Assembly: GCA_039026975.1 (NCBI GenBank) | Contig: JBCCLI010000004.1 | Span: forward strand, 1 to 44,981 | Direction of reading: 5' to 3' | Source of the DNA: JBCBKZ01 sp039026975 | GTDB lineage: Bacteria > Bacteroidota > Bacteroidia > J057 | DNA: 44,981 nucleotides | In this document: positions 10,601-18,530 of the stretch, in pieces | Numbering within the stretch: position 1 is the first letter of the stretch | How the letters are laid out: each line of letters begins with the position of its first letter | Position numbers and translations under genes: made by a program | The notes under the pieces: model-generated | What the model saw: the letters and a program-made list of their open reading frames with translations, nothing else | Told to the model about the DNA's origin: nothing | Databases searched by the model: none

Positions 10601-11900
10601 CATAGCCTGAACCTGCTGTAACAAAGTCCATCTGCTGTGTTCCGTTGGCGTAAAGAGTGAGGTAGCTTCCAATTCCAAATGAATTAGACGCTCTCCCCTG
10701 TAGTTCGAAGCCTATGTAGGATCGCGTTTGGCTGGTATTTCTGAACAATTGGTTACCGTCTTTCTGGCCATTATTGGCGATGGCCATATCAATCTTACCA
10801 TCCAGATCAAAGTCTGCTGTAGCAGCTCCATAAGAACCATAAGTATTCTGGACCCCCCCGGAAATAGGCTGTTTGTAGAAAGTTAGGTCTCCTTTATTTA
10901 TATACAGTACTGATGGAATATTATTCTGTCCATTTACCCCAAAGTAACTGTCATTAGCTACATATAAATCTTGCCTACCATCATTATTACAATCAAAGAA
11001 AAAGGTGCTCCATCCCATCCCTATATCATCCACCTTGGCATTAGCTGAAACCTCCTCAAATACGCCTGAAGGGCGGCTAAGATAGAGCAGGTTCTCTTCC
11101 AGGTTAGTTAAGTAAATATCTGGATAGCCATCTTTAGTTAAATCTGCTACATCAGTCCCCATCCCAAATCCTACATAATCCAGCCCGGTCTCAGAAGAAA
11201 TTTCTGTAAAGGTTCCATCTCCATTATTTCTGTAGAAAAGATTGGGATCTATTCCATCACGTGTCTGGTAGAGATCCTGATCTCCATCTAAATCATAATC
11301 GAAGAAAATAGCCCCCAGAGAACGACCTTCATCAAAAATGCCTGCCTCAGCAGTTACATCTGTAAAGGCTTGACCAGACTCATTTCTCCAGAGAATATTT
11401 TGTTCCAGCATGTTGGCGATGTAGACATCCATGTCTCCATCATTATCGTAGTCAACTGCGTGAATGGAACGAGGATTACCCCCAGTCCCTATATTATAAA
11501 GGCCACTAATATTAGTGAACCTATCTCCATCATTTCTCAGGAGAGCGTTTGACTGGAAGAGATTGGCTATAAATAGATCCAAGTCTCTATCATTATCCAT
11601 GTCAAACCACAGTGCGCAACTGGATTGTCTGGGGTCAGCTACCCCCATGTCACCTGCTACTTCTTCAAACTGGAATCCTCCCAGGTTTCGATATAGCATA
11701 TTTTTTCCAGACATGGTGCTAATGTAAATATCATCCAGCCCATCCCCATTGTAATCTCCGATGGCCACCCCTCGGTTTTGACCTTTTACATCAAAACTGT
11801 TTACAAAGGTCTTGTCCTCAAAAATCTGAGAGAAAGCGTGATATGAAGAAAGGATAAGCAGTGTAGCCCCAAGAATGGTGCGAATAGTAGTCTTAGTCAT
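7695..11900 (-). CDS. FG-GAP/ASPIC-UnbV - GH13 alpha-amylase fusion protein with T9SS sorting domain
   Basis: A 1401-residue secreted protein with a signal peptide of about 24 residues (ends HAFSQ). Residues about 27-390 are FG-GAP/VCBS-type repeats rich in calcium-loop motifs (DYNGDGLDDIY, DYDNDGDMDVY, DFDLDGKIDMA). About 395-465 is an ASPIC/UnbV-type domain (VVINWPSG). About 490-600 resembles a starch-binding CBM found at the start of Bacteroidota amylases (DDVTIYFNA ... GEVYAHTGVIT). An Ig-like segment (610-690) and a CBM48-like segment (715-800) follow. The GH13 barrel runs from about 845, with all four conserved regions: DVVFNHV, GFRFDL (nucleophile about D1008), VIMEHF (acid/base about E1055) and MESHDEE (about D1115). 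A T9SS type A sorting domain fills about 1323-1401. It should hydrolyse starch-like alpha-glucans outside the cell. The FG-GAP/ASPIC half is usually a protein of its own, so the fusion is odd. Confidence 0.92.
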   Translation of the reverse strand: MTKTTIRTILGATLLILSSYHAFSQIFEDKTFVNSFDVKGQNRGVAIGDYNGDGLDDIYISTMSGKNMLYRNLGGFQFEEVAGDMGVADPRQSSCALWFDMDNDRDLDLFIANLFQSNALLRNDGDRFTNISGLYNIGTGGNPRSIHAVDYDNDGDMDVYIANMLEQNILWRNESGQAFTDVTAEAGIFDEGRSLGAIFFDYDLDGDQDLYQTRDGIDPNLFYRNNGDGTFTEISSETGLDYVGFGMGTDVADLTKDGYPDIYLTNLEENLLYLSRPSGVFEEVSANAKVDDIGMGWSTFFFDCNNDGRQDLYVANDSYFGVNGQNNIPSVLYINKGDLTFYKQPISGGVQNTYGSYGAATADFDLDGKIDMAIANNGQKDGNQLFRNTSQTRSYIGFELQGRASNSFGIGSYLTLYANGTQQMDFVTAGSGYASQNSHKVHFGLGDATEIDSVVINWPSGTRQVLPSLPINQVHLIEEHAIYVPQGEVIWTEPANPTQFDDVTIYFNAQKGDGGLAGFTGEVYAHTGVITSQSGNSGDWKYVIADWGTSDPRIRYDRIEDDLYSLSFNITQYFGIQAGDQVEKLAFVFRNANGSVTGRETGGADIFADISPTGDDLQVAFSQPTANKIVFEGASLNVDVQASKNARIIVWNNDEEIYNDSLQNASFSFSPDEVGTNMLKVEARSGGQTVSKETSYSVWASSNVVQDPPEGTRPGLNYLEDSYIFMLHAPGKLNATLLTPMNNFTPNADYVMNESTDGETYWIEIPKMAFGEGEHTYQYMVNLSTTVADPYSEVVLDPANDPFIQSSSFEGLPPYPKGASGVVTAFDGEKLSYDWQVNDFVPAEKADMVIYELLIRDFLEDHSYASLTDSLDYLQKLGVNTIELMPIYEFEGNISWGYNPSFQLAVDKYYGSRDELKAFIDAAHARGMGVILDVVFNHVFSQSPLAQLYWDNANFRPADANPWLNVTPRHPFNVGYDVNHEYEGTKVWVKRNLEQWIEEYRFDGFRFDLSKGLTQTNSGNDAGLMSQRDPSRIAILKDYADYIWSLDPDSYVIMEHFADNNEETELANYGMMLWGNMNHEFTEAAMGYSSDLEWADYRVRGWNDPHLIAYMESHDEERMVNRILQFGDDADGYNTREFETALRRVEAATSIFYSVPGPKMLWQFGELGYEFSINYCPNGSINNSCRVDPKPIRWDYLENESRMRLRNIMASMIYLKTNFPTFSTTDYTFSDANFFIKAVYLNHPDMDAVTLANFRVTESNFNPKFPYTGAWYEFFSGDSIVVTDVNERVTFAPGEYRVYTSKPIEKPSNLTVGIEAQLELEAISTYPNPVSAGGTITVEYAEVVAPSAISLYAMDGRKISLEGIRKGNLLHISIPKEVASGIYGLRVEAGIKGFVSKVQVE

Positions 11901-12084
11901 AATGTGATTATCGTATCATCAACAGATCAGATCAGAAATGAGTATACACGAATATCCTCATCCTGACCCCTCAAAATTTAGGGCACATAGCAGCCCATAA
12001 ATAGCATATGAAAAATACTATTTATTATTTGAAATTGCACATGCTAATCGCTGATTATTAGCTCTTTTCGATGAATATTTTTTG

Positions 12085-13539
12085 TTACTCTTCCCTCAAT
12101 AAAGGCAACGTTAAGCAGTGGGGTCCTCCATTGTCAGTACGGATTTCATTGGAAGACATCAGCTCTAAGTGGGCATCTACAGAAGCGGAGTGAAGCATGG
12201 TATCCAGCTTGTTCACGGTTACCTCATTTCTGTGGTAAGCTACAGCTCGGAAAGGCTTTACGGTGAATACGTTCCCAGCCATATTATGCTGCTCGAAAAG
12301 GGCTGTTTTTAGGTGTTCGAAGGGGGAGGGGTAGTCCTCGGGATTTCCGCCCACCCAGGTAATAAGGTTGGGGTCTACCAGCCCATCTTTAACAAGCTGC
12401 TCTACAAAATAAGTGGCAGGTTGGGGAAGTCTTTCTACTAAGCCTGCTTTTTTGATGTAATCACGGTCATACACTTCCACCTTACCGGCATTCTCAAAAT
12501 GATGTACAGTAGGAATTCTACTTAAGTCTGTTTGATTTACCCCTATATTCTGCCGTAGCCAACTGACAAACTGCTGGAGTACTTTCTTAGCACTGGTTTT
12601 AATAGAGGGAGTAGGCTCTCCAAAAATGTAGGGCATGATAATGGCAGCCTTAGGCCCTACCATATTAAAAACAGTGTCCAAATGAATAAACCCTCTCAAG
12701 TCAGGTACATTTACCAGGTACACCCGTTTAATAGGGTTATTAGGATCACTGAAGATTTTCCTGATTAGCAGCCTAAAGGCTGGTCTGGTAGTTCTGTTTG
12801 AGTATAGGAAGTCATCATTTCCTACGCCTATAGCCATGGTATCCTCACTTAGGATGAGCACATTTCCTCCTTCAAGGAGAAATTTTTCGTGTAGGCCGCT
12901 GGAGGTAGGATCTCCGGTCATGTCCCTGTGAAACTGGACCATGTCCAGGAAAATACTATCCTCATCAAACATGGGGTGGTACTTGAAGACAGATCTGATA
13001 AGGGTAGGTTCCGGTTTTCTTCTTGAAGAAGACATTTCATTGATGATCACCCCGCATTGGGTAACAGCAGAAGAATCCCGCATCCACATCAGTTCCCGCT
13101 TGGGAGGGATAATGATATTTGGCAGCCTTCCGTTATTGATGGTTAGTTTTCTGGGATACCCATAGATGAGGTCTTTGACCAGCTCTGCGGGGTCATAAGC
13201 TTCCAGTTTTATGCCCCTGGCCATCAGGTGATCTATATAATTTTCAGCATGGTTGTGGAGGGTATCCTGGAGAATAGTAAAACGCCGGCGGTAATCAGCA
13301 TTATCAAAAATATCTATAAGGAGGTCTTTCAGTTCCAGGACACCTTCTTCCCCTATTTCTTCATGTAAGAAAGAAACAAGTGTATTATGGTCATTGACTA
13401 ATTCTGTAAATACCCTTGGGTTAGGGCCCATGAGCGGGTGCTCTCCTTCCCATGGAATAAGCTGATCATGTTCTTCACTAGGGGTATGTACGAGGACGGT
13501 TTTGAGGGGATTATACTCTGTTTTCAGTACGGGTTTCAT
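12085..13539 (-). CDS. Arginine deiminase-like amidinotransferase-fold hydrolase
   Basis: A 484-residue protein of the arginine deiminase/amidinotransferase fold. The catalytic groups known from arginine deiminase are all present in order: Asp in WMRDSSAV, Glu in LLEGGNVLIL, His and Asp in FIHLDTVF, and Cys475 in GGPHCLTLPL near the C-terminus. The expected reaction is arginine + water to citrulline + ammonia, in the cytoplasm. It is longer than classical ArcA (about 410-420 residues) and no arcB, arcC or arcD is adjacent, so energy-yielding arginine fermentation is not indicated. It lies 41 bp downstream of ctlX in the same direction, so the two are probably co-transcribed for arginine/citrulline breakdown. 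Substrate is inferred from the motifs; other guanidino compounds cannot be excluded. Confidence 0.85.
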   Translation of the reverse strand: MKPVLKTEYNPLKTVLVHTPSEEHDQLIPWEGEHPLMGPNPRVFTELVNDHNTLVSFLHEEIGEEGVLELKDLLIDIFDNADYRRRFTILQDTLHNHAENYIDHLMARGIKLEAYDPAELVKDLIYGYPRKLTINNGRLPNIIIPPKRELMWMRDSSAVTQCGVIINEMSSSRRKPEPTLIRSVFKYHPMFDEDSIFLDMVQFHRDMTGDPTSSGLHEKFLLEGGNVLILSEDTMAIGVGNDDFLYSNRTTRPAFRLLIRKIFSDPNNPIKRVYLVNVPDLRGFIHLDTVFNMVGPKAAIIMPYIFGEPTPSIKTSAKKVLQQFVSWLRQNIGVNQTDLSRIPTVHHFENAGKVEVYDRDYIKKAGLVERLPQPATYFVEQLVKDGLVDPNLITWVGGNPEDYPSPFEHLKTALFEQHNMAGNVFTVKPFRAVAYHRNEVTVNKLDTMLHSASVDAHLELMSSNEIRTDNGGPHCLTLPLLREE

Positions 13540-13580
13540 ATACGTGGGGGTCGGGTATCTGTAAATAAATTAAATTCTTT

Positions 13581-14510
13581 CTAGCTGGGGAGAAAAACTT
13601 CTGCCATCATACATCTGACACTTCCTCCCCCATAAACTTCAATAATATCAATAGGAATAACCAATAAGCGTCCATATTTCTCCAGGGTTCTGATTTGTTC
13701 TTCGCTTAGAGAATCATGAGCTCTTTTTGACATGACTATGTAATGTTCACCTTTTTCATTCATTACCTCTAACATATTCCCTGCAAACTGAGCTACCTGA
13801 TCATGGCTGATAGGAATAACCTCATGACCCGTCCTGGTAAAGGAGATATGAAGGGCTTCCCGCTCTTCAATGTCATGTATAGATTCTTCACAGATGATGA
13901 CAAAATGAGTACCCAAGGCCATCATTACATTTGTATGGTAAATGGGATGTCCCCCTCTGTCTACTGAATGGAAGAATATGCCATCACAGCCTATCTGCTG
14001 GCAGAATAAATCGAAAACATGCTCGTGTGTCCTATCAGACATGCACGCATACACTAGGTTATGGGCTCTGTCCATAATCATACTGCCCGTTCCCTCCAGG
14101 AACTTTCCTTCTGTGGCTAAGGGAGAGAAATCTACTACCCTAATGTTTTCATTTTCTTTTTGGAAAAATGCTGGAATGTCCTTTCGCACTTCATTCCTCC
14201 TGTTAGGAGCCATCATAGGGTAGAGGATAATTTTTCCCTGCCGGTGAAAAGAGATCCAGTTATTAGGAAAAATAGCATCTGGGGTAACAGGTGATATTCT
14301 GTCTTCGATTACTATTACTGCAATCCCTGCTTCCCTGAGAATCTCCACGAACGTATCAAATTCCTTTACAGCTTGCTGTTGAACTTCTTCAGGGGTCAGT
14401 TCAGACAGAGTTTGCTGAAAAGCATTGCTTTCTGCCGTAAGAGGATTATACCCAAAGTTTTTTGGACGGATCATAAGGACCCGAGAGGTGCTCTGAAAGG
14501 TAGCAATCAT
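13581..14510 (-). CDS. ctlX: CtlX-type citrulline utilization hydrolase (amidinotransferase fold)
   Basis: A 309-residue protein with the CtlX-type start RVLMIRPKNFGYNPLTAESN and a C-terminal active-site cysteine in GGGSVRCMMAEVF (C300). Proteins of this type were linked to citrulline use in Francisella, where CtlX hydrolyses citrulline to ornithine. It has no signal peptide and should be cytoplasmic. It is the first gene of a two-gene minus-strand unit with the arginine deiminase-like gene; together they could convert arginine to citrulline and then ornithine. The start at 14510 directly precedes the conserved N-terminal motif. Family placement is firm; the exact substrate in this organism is inferred. 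Confidence 0.85.
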   Translation of the reverse strand: MIATFQSTSRVLMIRPKNFGYNPLTAESNAFQQTLSELTPEEVQQQAVKEFDTFVEILREAGIAVIVIEDRISPVTPDAIFPNNWISFHRQGKIILYPMMAPNRRNEVRKDIPAFFQKENENIRVVDFSPLATEGKFLEGTGSMIMDRAHNLVYACMSDRTHEHVFDLFCQQIGCDGIFFHSVDRGGHPIYHTNVMMALGTHFVIICEESIHDIEEREALHISFTRTGHEVIPISHDQVAQFAGNMLEVMNEKGEHYIVMSKRAHDSLSEEQIRTLEKYGRLLVIPIDIIEVYGGGSVRCMMAEVFLPS

Positions 14511-14626
14511 AACAATCTAGCCTTTTTACAGGGTGCACAAAGATGAAAAAAAAAAGAAATTTTCCCATGTTTTTTTGGCTTCCCAGTGAACCTTCCCATA
14601 AGTAAGGGGTAAAATGATGTGTACGG

Positions 14627-15211
14627 ATGATCATGAACATAAATTCCTACCAGCAATTAACGGATGAGAAGCTTGTCCTCCTGATTACCAGGGGAGATGA
14701 TAAGGCCTGTGCAGAATTGTATGGGCGCTATAGTCATCGGATGCTCATGTATTTCTTCAGAATGCTTAATTATAATGAGGAGAAAGCCCAGGATTTTTTA
14801 CATGATCTATTTGTAAAGGTTATTGAAAAATCATCCCTTTTTGATGGAGAGAAACGCTTTTCTACCTGGATTTATTCAGTGGCTTCTAATATGTGTAAGA
14901 ATGAATACAGGAGTAGGGAAGTGAGAAAGATTCTCGCTTACACAGATCAGCCCATAGATACAGAGGATGAAGCAGCCTACAGGGTAGAGGATATGCTACA
15001 AATGCGGCAGTTTTCTGACTGTCTGAAAGAAGAACTAAGTCTGTTAAATGAAATTCATAGAGAGGTAATCATTCTCAGATACCAGGAAGAACTTAGTATT
15101 AAGGAAATAGGAGAAATCATGTCCTGTTCTGAGGGGACCATAAAGTCTCGGATTTTTTATGCCTTAAAAAAACTGGCCTCATGTCTGAAGGCATTTAAAC
15201 CGGAGCCATAA
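14627..15211 (+). CDS. ECF-type RNA polymerase sigma factor
   Basis: A 194-residue sigma-70 family protein of the extracytoplasmic-function class. Region 2 spans about 25-95 (ACAELYGRYSHRMLMYF ... AQDFLHDLFVKVIE ... FSTWIYSVASNMCKN) and region 4 about 130-188 (LNEIHREVIILRYQEELSIKEIGEIM, CSEGTIKSRI). An alternative ATG at 14633 would drop two residues. It is divergent from ctlX and is followed 9 bp later by a small membrane protein that is probably its partner. The regulon is unknown. Confidence 0.93.
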   Translation: MIMNINSYQQLTDEKLVLLITRGDDKACAELYGRYSHRMLMYFFRMLNYNEEKAQDFLHDLFVKVIEKSSLFDGEKRFSTWIYSVASNMCKNEYRSREVRKILAYTDQPIDTEDEAAYRVEDMLQMRQFSDCLKEELSLLNEIHREVIILRYQEELSIKEIGEIMSCSEGTIKSRIFYALKKLASCLKAFKPEP

Positions 15212-15220
15212 ATAAGAAGT

Positions 15221-15700
15221 ATGGATAAGAAGAATCATATTATCGTAGACTTGGAGCATTTACTTAAGACCACCCCTTTTGATCAGCTGAGTGCTGAGGT
15301 GAAAAGAGAGGTTTTAGCGGAAGTGTCAGAGGAAGAATATGGCCTAATGCGCCAAACGCTTCTACAATCTACCAGCTGTTTTAGTAGGTCAGCTCAGCAG
15401 CTAACCCCTGATCCAGCTATATTAAGTTCCCTTAGGGAGCGGGTAGTAATAAAAAGATCCAGCCTTTGGCAAAAGGTCAGGTACGTATTTACCTATCCCA
15501 TTCCTGCTTATCAGGCAGTTGCCGCCATTGTTTTGTTGGGTATAGGGCTAAACTGGATGGATCCTTCTGCTCAGCATACAGCCATCAATGGGGCGGAATA
15601 TAATATGATCGTGGATACTGCTTTTATCCCTACCAGCCCTGTCTCATATGACCTGGCAGGAGAAGATTCTGTATATAAAATGGTGAGTCCCAGAGATTAG
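15221..15700 (+). CDS. Small single-pass membrane protein, probable anti-sigma partner
   Basis: A 159-residue protein with a charged cytoplasmic N-terminal half, one predicted membrane segment near residues 97-113 (YQAVAAIVLLGIGLNWM) and a short outer tail of about 45 residues. I see no zinc-binding anti-sigma motif and no FecR domain. It starts 9 bp after the ECF sigma gene, and Bacteroidota ECF genes are often followed by membrane anti-sigma proteins, so that role is inferred from position and topology only. Its 3' end overlaps the convergent phosphofructokinase gene by 4 bp. Confidence 0.7.
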   Translation: MDKKNHIIVDLEHLLKTTPFDQLSAEVKREVLAEVSEEEYGLMRQTLLQSTSCFSRSAQQLTPDPAILSSLRERVVIKRSSLWQKVRYVFTYPIPAYQAVAAIVLLGIGLNWMDPSAQHTAINGAEYNMIVDTAFIPTSPVSYDLAGEDSVYKMVSPRD

Positions 15701-16794
15701 TCTCCAAAGCAGATGCCTACCCCTCTAGCGGCCTGGATCAGGTAAGAATCTGGGGCTACATGGTTGTAGGCTTCTGTAGCTTCCTGTAAGGAGACATCTG
15801 TGATACAATTATTCTTAAAAGATACCATCCTTCCATATTTCTTTTCCAATACCAACTCAAAGGCTCTTACGCCAAACTGGGTAGCCAGTACCCTGTCAAA
15901 GGCAGTAGGTATGCCTCCACGCTGAATATGGCCCAGCACCGTAACCCTGGATGTTTCATTACAACCTGCCAGGGCTAGTTCTTCCTGGAGTTGGAACCCT
16001 ATCCCACCTAATCTTTTATGCTGATAGCCCGCCTCCTTACTGGCTTTAGCCACTACAGTACCATCTGTGGGATGGGCTCCTTCTGCTATGACTATGTTCA
16101 CAAAGCCTCTACCATTTACATACCTCTCAGAGATCCTTTCTACCACAGAATGTATGTCATAGGGGATTTCAGGAAGGAGGCATACTTCTGCACCTCCTGC
16201 CAGGGCAGTATGCAGGGCAATCCATCCTGCTGAGCGTCCCATTACCTCTAAAATCATGACCCTACTGTGACTAGCTGCTGTAGTTACTAGTTTATCCACC
16301 GCCTCAGTAGCTATCTGGACAGCCGTTTGAAATCCGAAGGTGTAATCTGTAGCTGAAAGGTCATTATCTATGGTTTTGGGGACACCTATCATATTTATGC
16401 CTTTTTCAAACAGCTTCTGAGAAATAGCCTGACTGCCATCTCCGCCTATGCTTATAATGGCTTCTATATTAGCTTTTTTAAGTAAGCCTGCTATCTCATC
16501 AGATCTATCTACCCCTTCCCAGTTTCCATCTTCCTTACTTACAGGCCAGTTAAATGGACCCCCTTTATTTGTAGTGCCTATAATGGTCCCTCCCTTTACG
16601 TGTATACCTGAAGTGGCTTGATCATCTAAGAGAATGAGCTCCTGAGGTTCTCGTAATAATCCATTAAATGCCTCAATGCTTCCTACTACTTCCCAGTCCT
16701 CTTCTTGGGCAGCACGTTTTACAATAGCTCTGATCACTGCATTCAAGCCAGGGCAGTCCCCACCTCCGGTGGTCACTAGTACACGTTTCTTCAT
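15697..16794 (-). CDS. 6-phosphofructokinase (group III type)
   Basis: A cytoplasmic glycolytic enzyme that phosphorylates fructose 6-phosphate to fructose 1,6-bisphosphate. From the ATG at 16794 it has 365 residues and begins MKKRVLVTTGGGDCPGLN; a start at 16809 would add only MIGPN. Motifs are GGTIIGTTNKGGPF, IGGDGSQAI, VPKTIDNDLSATDYTFGF and MGRSAGWIA. In the two positions that track phosphoryl donor, it has Gly in GGDGS (ATP-type) and Lys in PKTIDND (as in group III and PPi enzymes). That combination is known from ATP-using group III enzymes, so ATP is the likely donor, but this is not certain. It ends 4 bp inside the convergent anti-sigma-like gene. Confidence 0.92.
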   Translation of the reverse strand: MKKRVLVTTGGGDCPGLNAVIRAIVKRAAQEEDWEVVGSIEAFNGLLREPQELILLDDQATSGIHVKGGTIIGTTNKGGPFNWPVSKEDGNWEGVDRSDEIAGLLKKANIEAIISIGGDGSQAISQKLFEKGINMIGVPKTIDNDLSATDYTFGFQTAVQIATEAVDKLVTTAASHSRVMILEVMGRSAGWIALHTALAGGAEVCLLPEIPYDIHSVVERISERYVNGRGFVNIVIAEGAHPTDGTVVAKASKEAGYQHKRLGGIGFQLQEELALAGCNETSRVTVLGHIQRGGIPTAFDRVLATQFGVRAFELVLEKKYGRMVSFKNNCITDVSLQEATEAYNHVAPDSYLIQAARGVGICFGD

Positions 16795-16858
16795 GTTAGG
16801 TCCTATCATGTAAATCGAAGGCCAAAACTAATAGCTTTTAGGGAAGGGACAATAGGTT

Positions 16859-17782
16859 CTAAAAACAATCAGGTCTGTATTCTGCGGGACTACTCATGTT
16901 TGTATAATAATATCTTTTACCATTTAGGTAGGTCTCAGAGCCCTCAGAACTAATCACGTAAGTGTAAACCTCTCCACTATAAAAAGATAGTTCCAGTACC
17001 GCTTGGCCTCCTGCATTGGCTGTCACTGACCAGGTTCCGTTACCATCATTAGTTCCATAGTCACCAGTGGTAGCTTTAGCGGAGGCAGTCCCTTCAGTGA
17101 TGGAGGTAAAGCTACTGCTGTAGTAATTGAAGTACCCCCTGGAGCAGAGGTCTATTACCTCTTTGCTGGACGTAGAACCCCCAGTGGTGATGTTGGGATC
17201 AGAATAGTCAAAGGAGGAGTAGGAGCTCATGTAGGTTAGTTTGGCATTTTGAAGGTCTTTCTGCCATTGTTTGACTACGGGTGGGAGTATAGGTTGGCTG
17301 AAGGTGATGCTTTTATGAATACTCATTACCAATTCCCTATACCTTCCAGAATAAGCATCAGGACTGGTAGCAGCCATGACCATGACGCCCTTTCCATAAG
17401 GATTAAGGGCAGCCAGAATATAAGCCTGTATAGGTTGATAGTCCAGGTATCCCTCGTATTCTCCTGCTAAGGTATTTTTATCAGGCTGGGTAAGTTCGCC
17501 TGATAAGGTCAGGGTAGTACCATCCCCTTCATCCAGTGAAAGCTGTGCTTCCTGCTTCATCTGGTCCATATTCTGAGCATTATGTGTAGTCAGGTAAATC
17601 AAGCCTGCTTCCGTGTTAGATCCGCAGACTATACCTTCTCCATACTCCTGTCCTATCCATCCATCCGGAAGCGTAAGCTTTATCCCCAGGGGTTCAACCT
17701 GTAGGTCACCTTGGAACTGGGCATAGGCGGAGGATACATATCCTAACAAGAGGATAAGGGTAAGGATTCTGTGGGTATTCAT
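16859..17782 (-). CDS. Secreted protein of unknown function
   Basis: A 307-residue protein with a clear signal peptide (MNTHRILTLILLLGYVSSAYA, then Q). The mature part begins with a segment that reads like a PsbP/DUF1795-style fold (LGIKLTLPDGWIGQEYGEG ... GLIYLTTHNAQ) and continues to a Ser/Thr/Tyr/Gly-rich region (about 190-307) ending YRPDCF. I do not recognise a characterised family. It is transcribed in the same direction as tpx (80 bp upstream, separated by a terminator) and phosphofructokinase. Periplasmic or outer-surface location is inferred from the signal peptide; no T9SS sorting domain is evident. Confidence 0.75.
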   Translation of the reverse strand: MNTHRILTLILLLGYVSSAYAQFQGDLQVEPLGIKLTLPDGWIGQEYGEGIVCGSNTEAGLIYLTTHNAQNMDQMKQEAQLSLDEGDGTTLTLSGELTQPDKNTLAGEYEGYLDYQPIQAYILAALNPYGKGVMVMAATSPDAYSGRYRELVMSIHKSITFSQPILPPVVKQWQKDLQNAKLTYMSSYSSFDYSDPNITTGGSTSSKEVIDLCSRGYFNYYSSSFTSITEGTASAKATTGDYGTNDGNGTWSVTANAGGQAVLELSFYSGEVYTYVISSEGSETYLNGKRYYYTNMSSPAEYRPDCF

Positions 17783-17800
17783 GATGGCATGCTAAGGGTA

Positions 17801-17839
17801 AAAAAATAGGGAAACCTCCCTCAAAGAGAAGTTTCCCTA
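17801..17839 (-). terminator. Rho-independent terminator after tpx
   Basis: On the minus strand the 9-bp stem (arms TAGGGAAAC and GTTTCCCTA, 17807-17839) is followed directly by a run of T residues (A-run at 17801-17806 on the plus strand). It lies 24 bp after the tpx stop and before the secreted-protein gene. Confidence 0.85.
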
Positions 17840-17862
17840 ATAAAATAAGTAAAAACCGTAGG

Positions 17863-18375
17863 TTATACTATTTCATCCAGCGCAGCTAGTGCCTTGTCAT
17901 ACTGTGGCTCCTGGGCAATCTCAGGTACCAGCTCTGAGTAGACAATTTTATCTTCACCATCTACTACAAATACAGCTCTGGCAGAAAGACCTTTCAAGGG
18001 TCCATTTAAGATCTCTGTGTTGTATTCATTGATGAAATCACTGTATCTGTAATCAGATCCTATGATCACATTGGAAACACCTTCAGCCTCACAAAAGCGA
18101 GTCATAGCAAATGGGAGGTCTTTTGAAATCACAATGCCTACCACCCCTTCTCGCTTCCCTAGCTCTTGATTGAACCTTTTGGTTTCCATCTGGCAAATGC
18201 CAGTATCTAAAGACGGAACAGCAATAAGGACTTTTATTTTCCCAGCATAGTCATCATAAAGACTACTCTCACTTAGGTCATTTTTGACAAAAGTAAAGTC
18301 TACTGCATTTTCTCCCGCCACAGGTATATCACCCTTAATGGAAAATTTTTTTCCTTGTAGTGTTACTGAGGACAT
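17863..18375 (-). CDS. tpx: Thiol peroxidase Tpx (atypical 2-Cys peroxiredoxin)
   Basis: A 170-residue peroxiredoxin that reduces hydrogen peroxide and organic hydroperoxides with thioredoxin as electron donor. The peroxidatic cysteine is C61 in SLDTGIC and the resolving cysteine C95 in MTRFCEAEG, the same numbers as in E. coli Tpx. Other family marks are the Tpx start (VTLQGKKFSIKGDIPVAGENA) and the full normal length. It has no signal peptide and is likely cytoplasmic. It has its own terminator and is divergent from the second ECF sigma gene, so it is probably a single-gene unit. Confidence 0.95.
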   Translation of the reverse strand: MSSVTLQGKKFSIKGDIPVAGENAVDFTFVKNDLSESSLYDDYAGKIKVLIAVPSLDTGICQMETKRFNQELGKREGVVGIVISKDLPFAMTRFCEAEGVSNVIIGSDYRYSDFINEYNTEILNGPLKGLSARAVFVVDGEDKIVYSELVPEIAQEPQYDKALAALDEIV

Positions 18376-18530
18376 TGAATTTTCTTGTTTGATTAATTTT
18401 TATTTGACTGTTAAATCTAGCATAAAGCCGCCGAAAAATCCAATAAGCTTTTTGAATACGTTTTATCTTTCTCTTGTAAGAATTTATCTCTTTTATCCAC
18501 TTATATAGTAAGTAGCAGGTAAACCATAAG

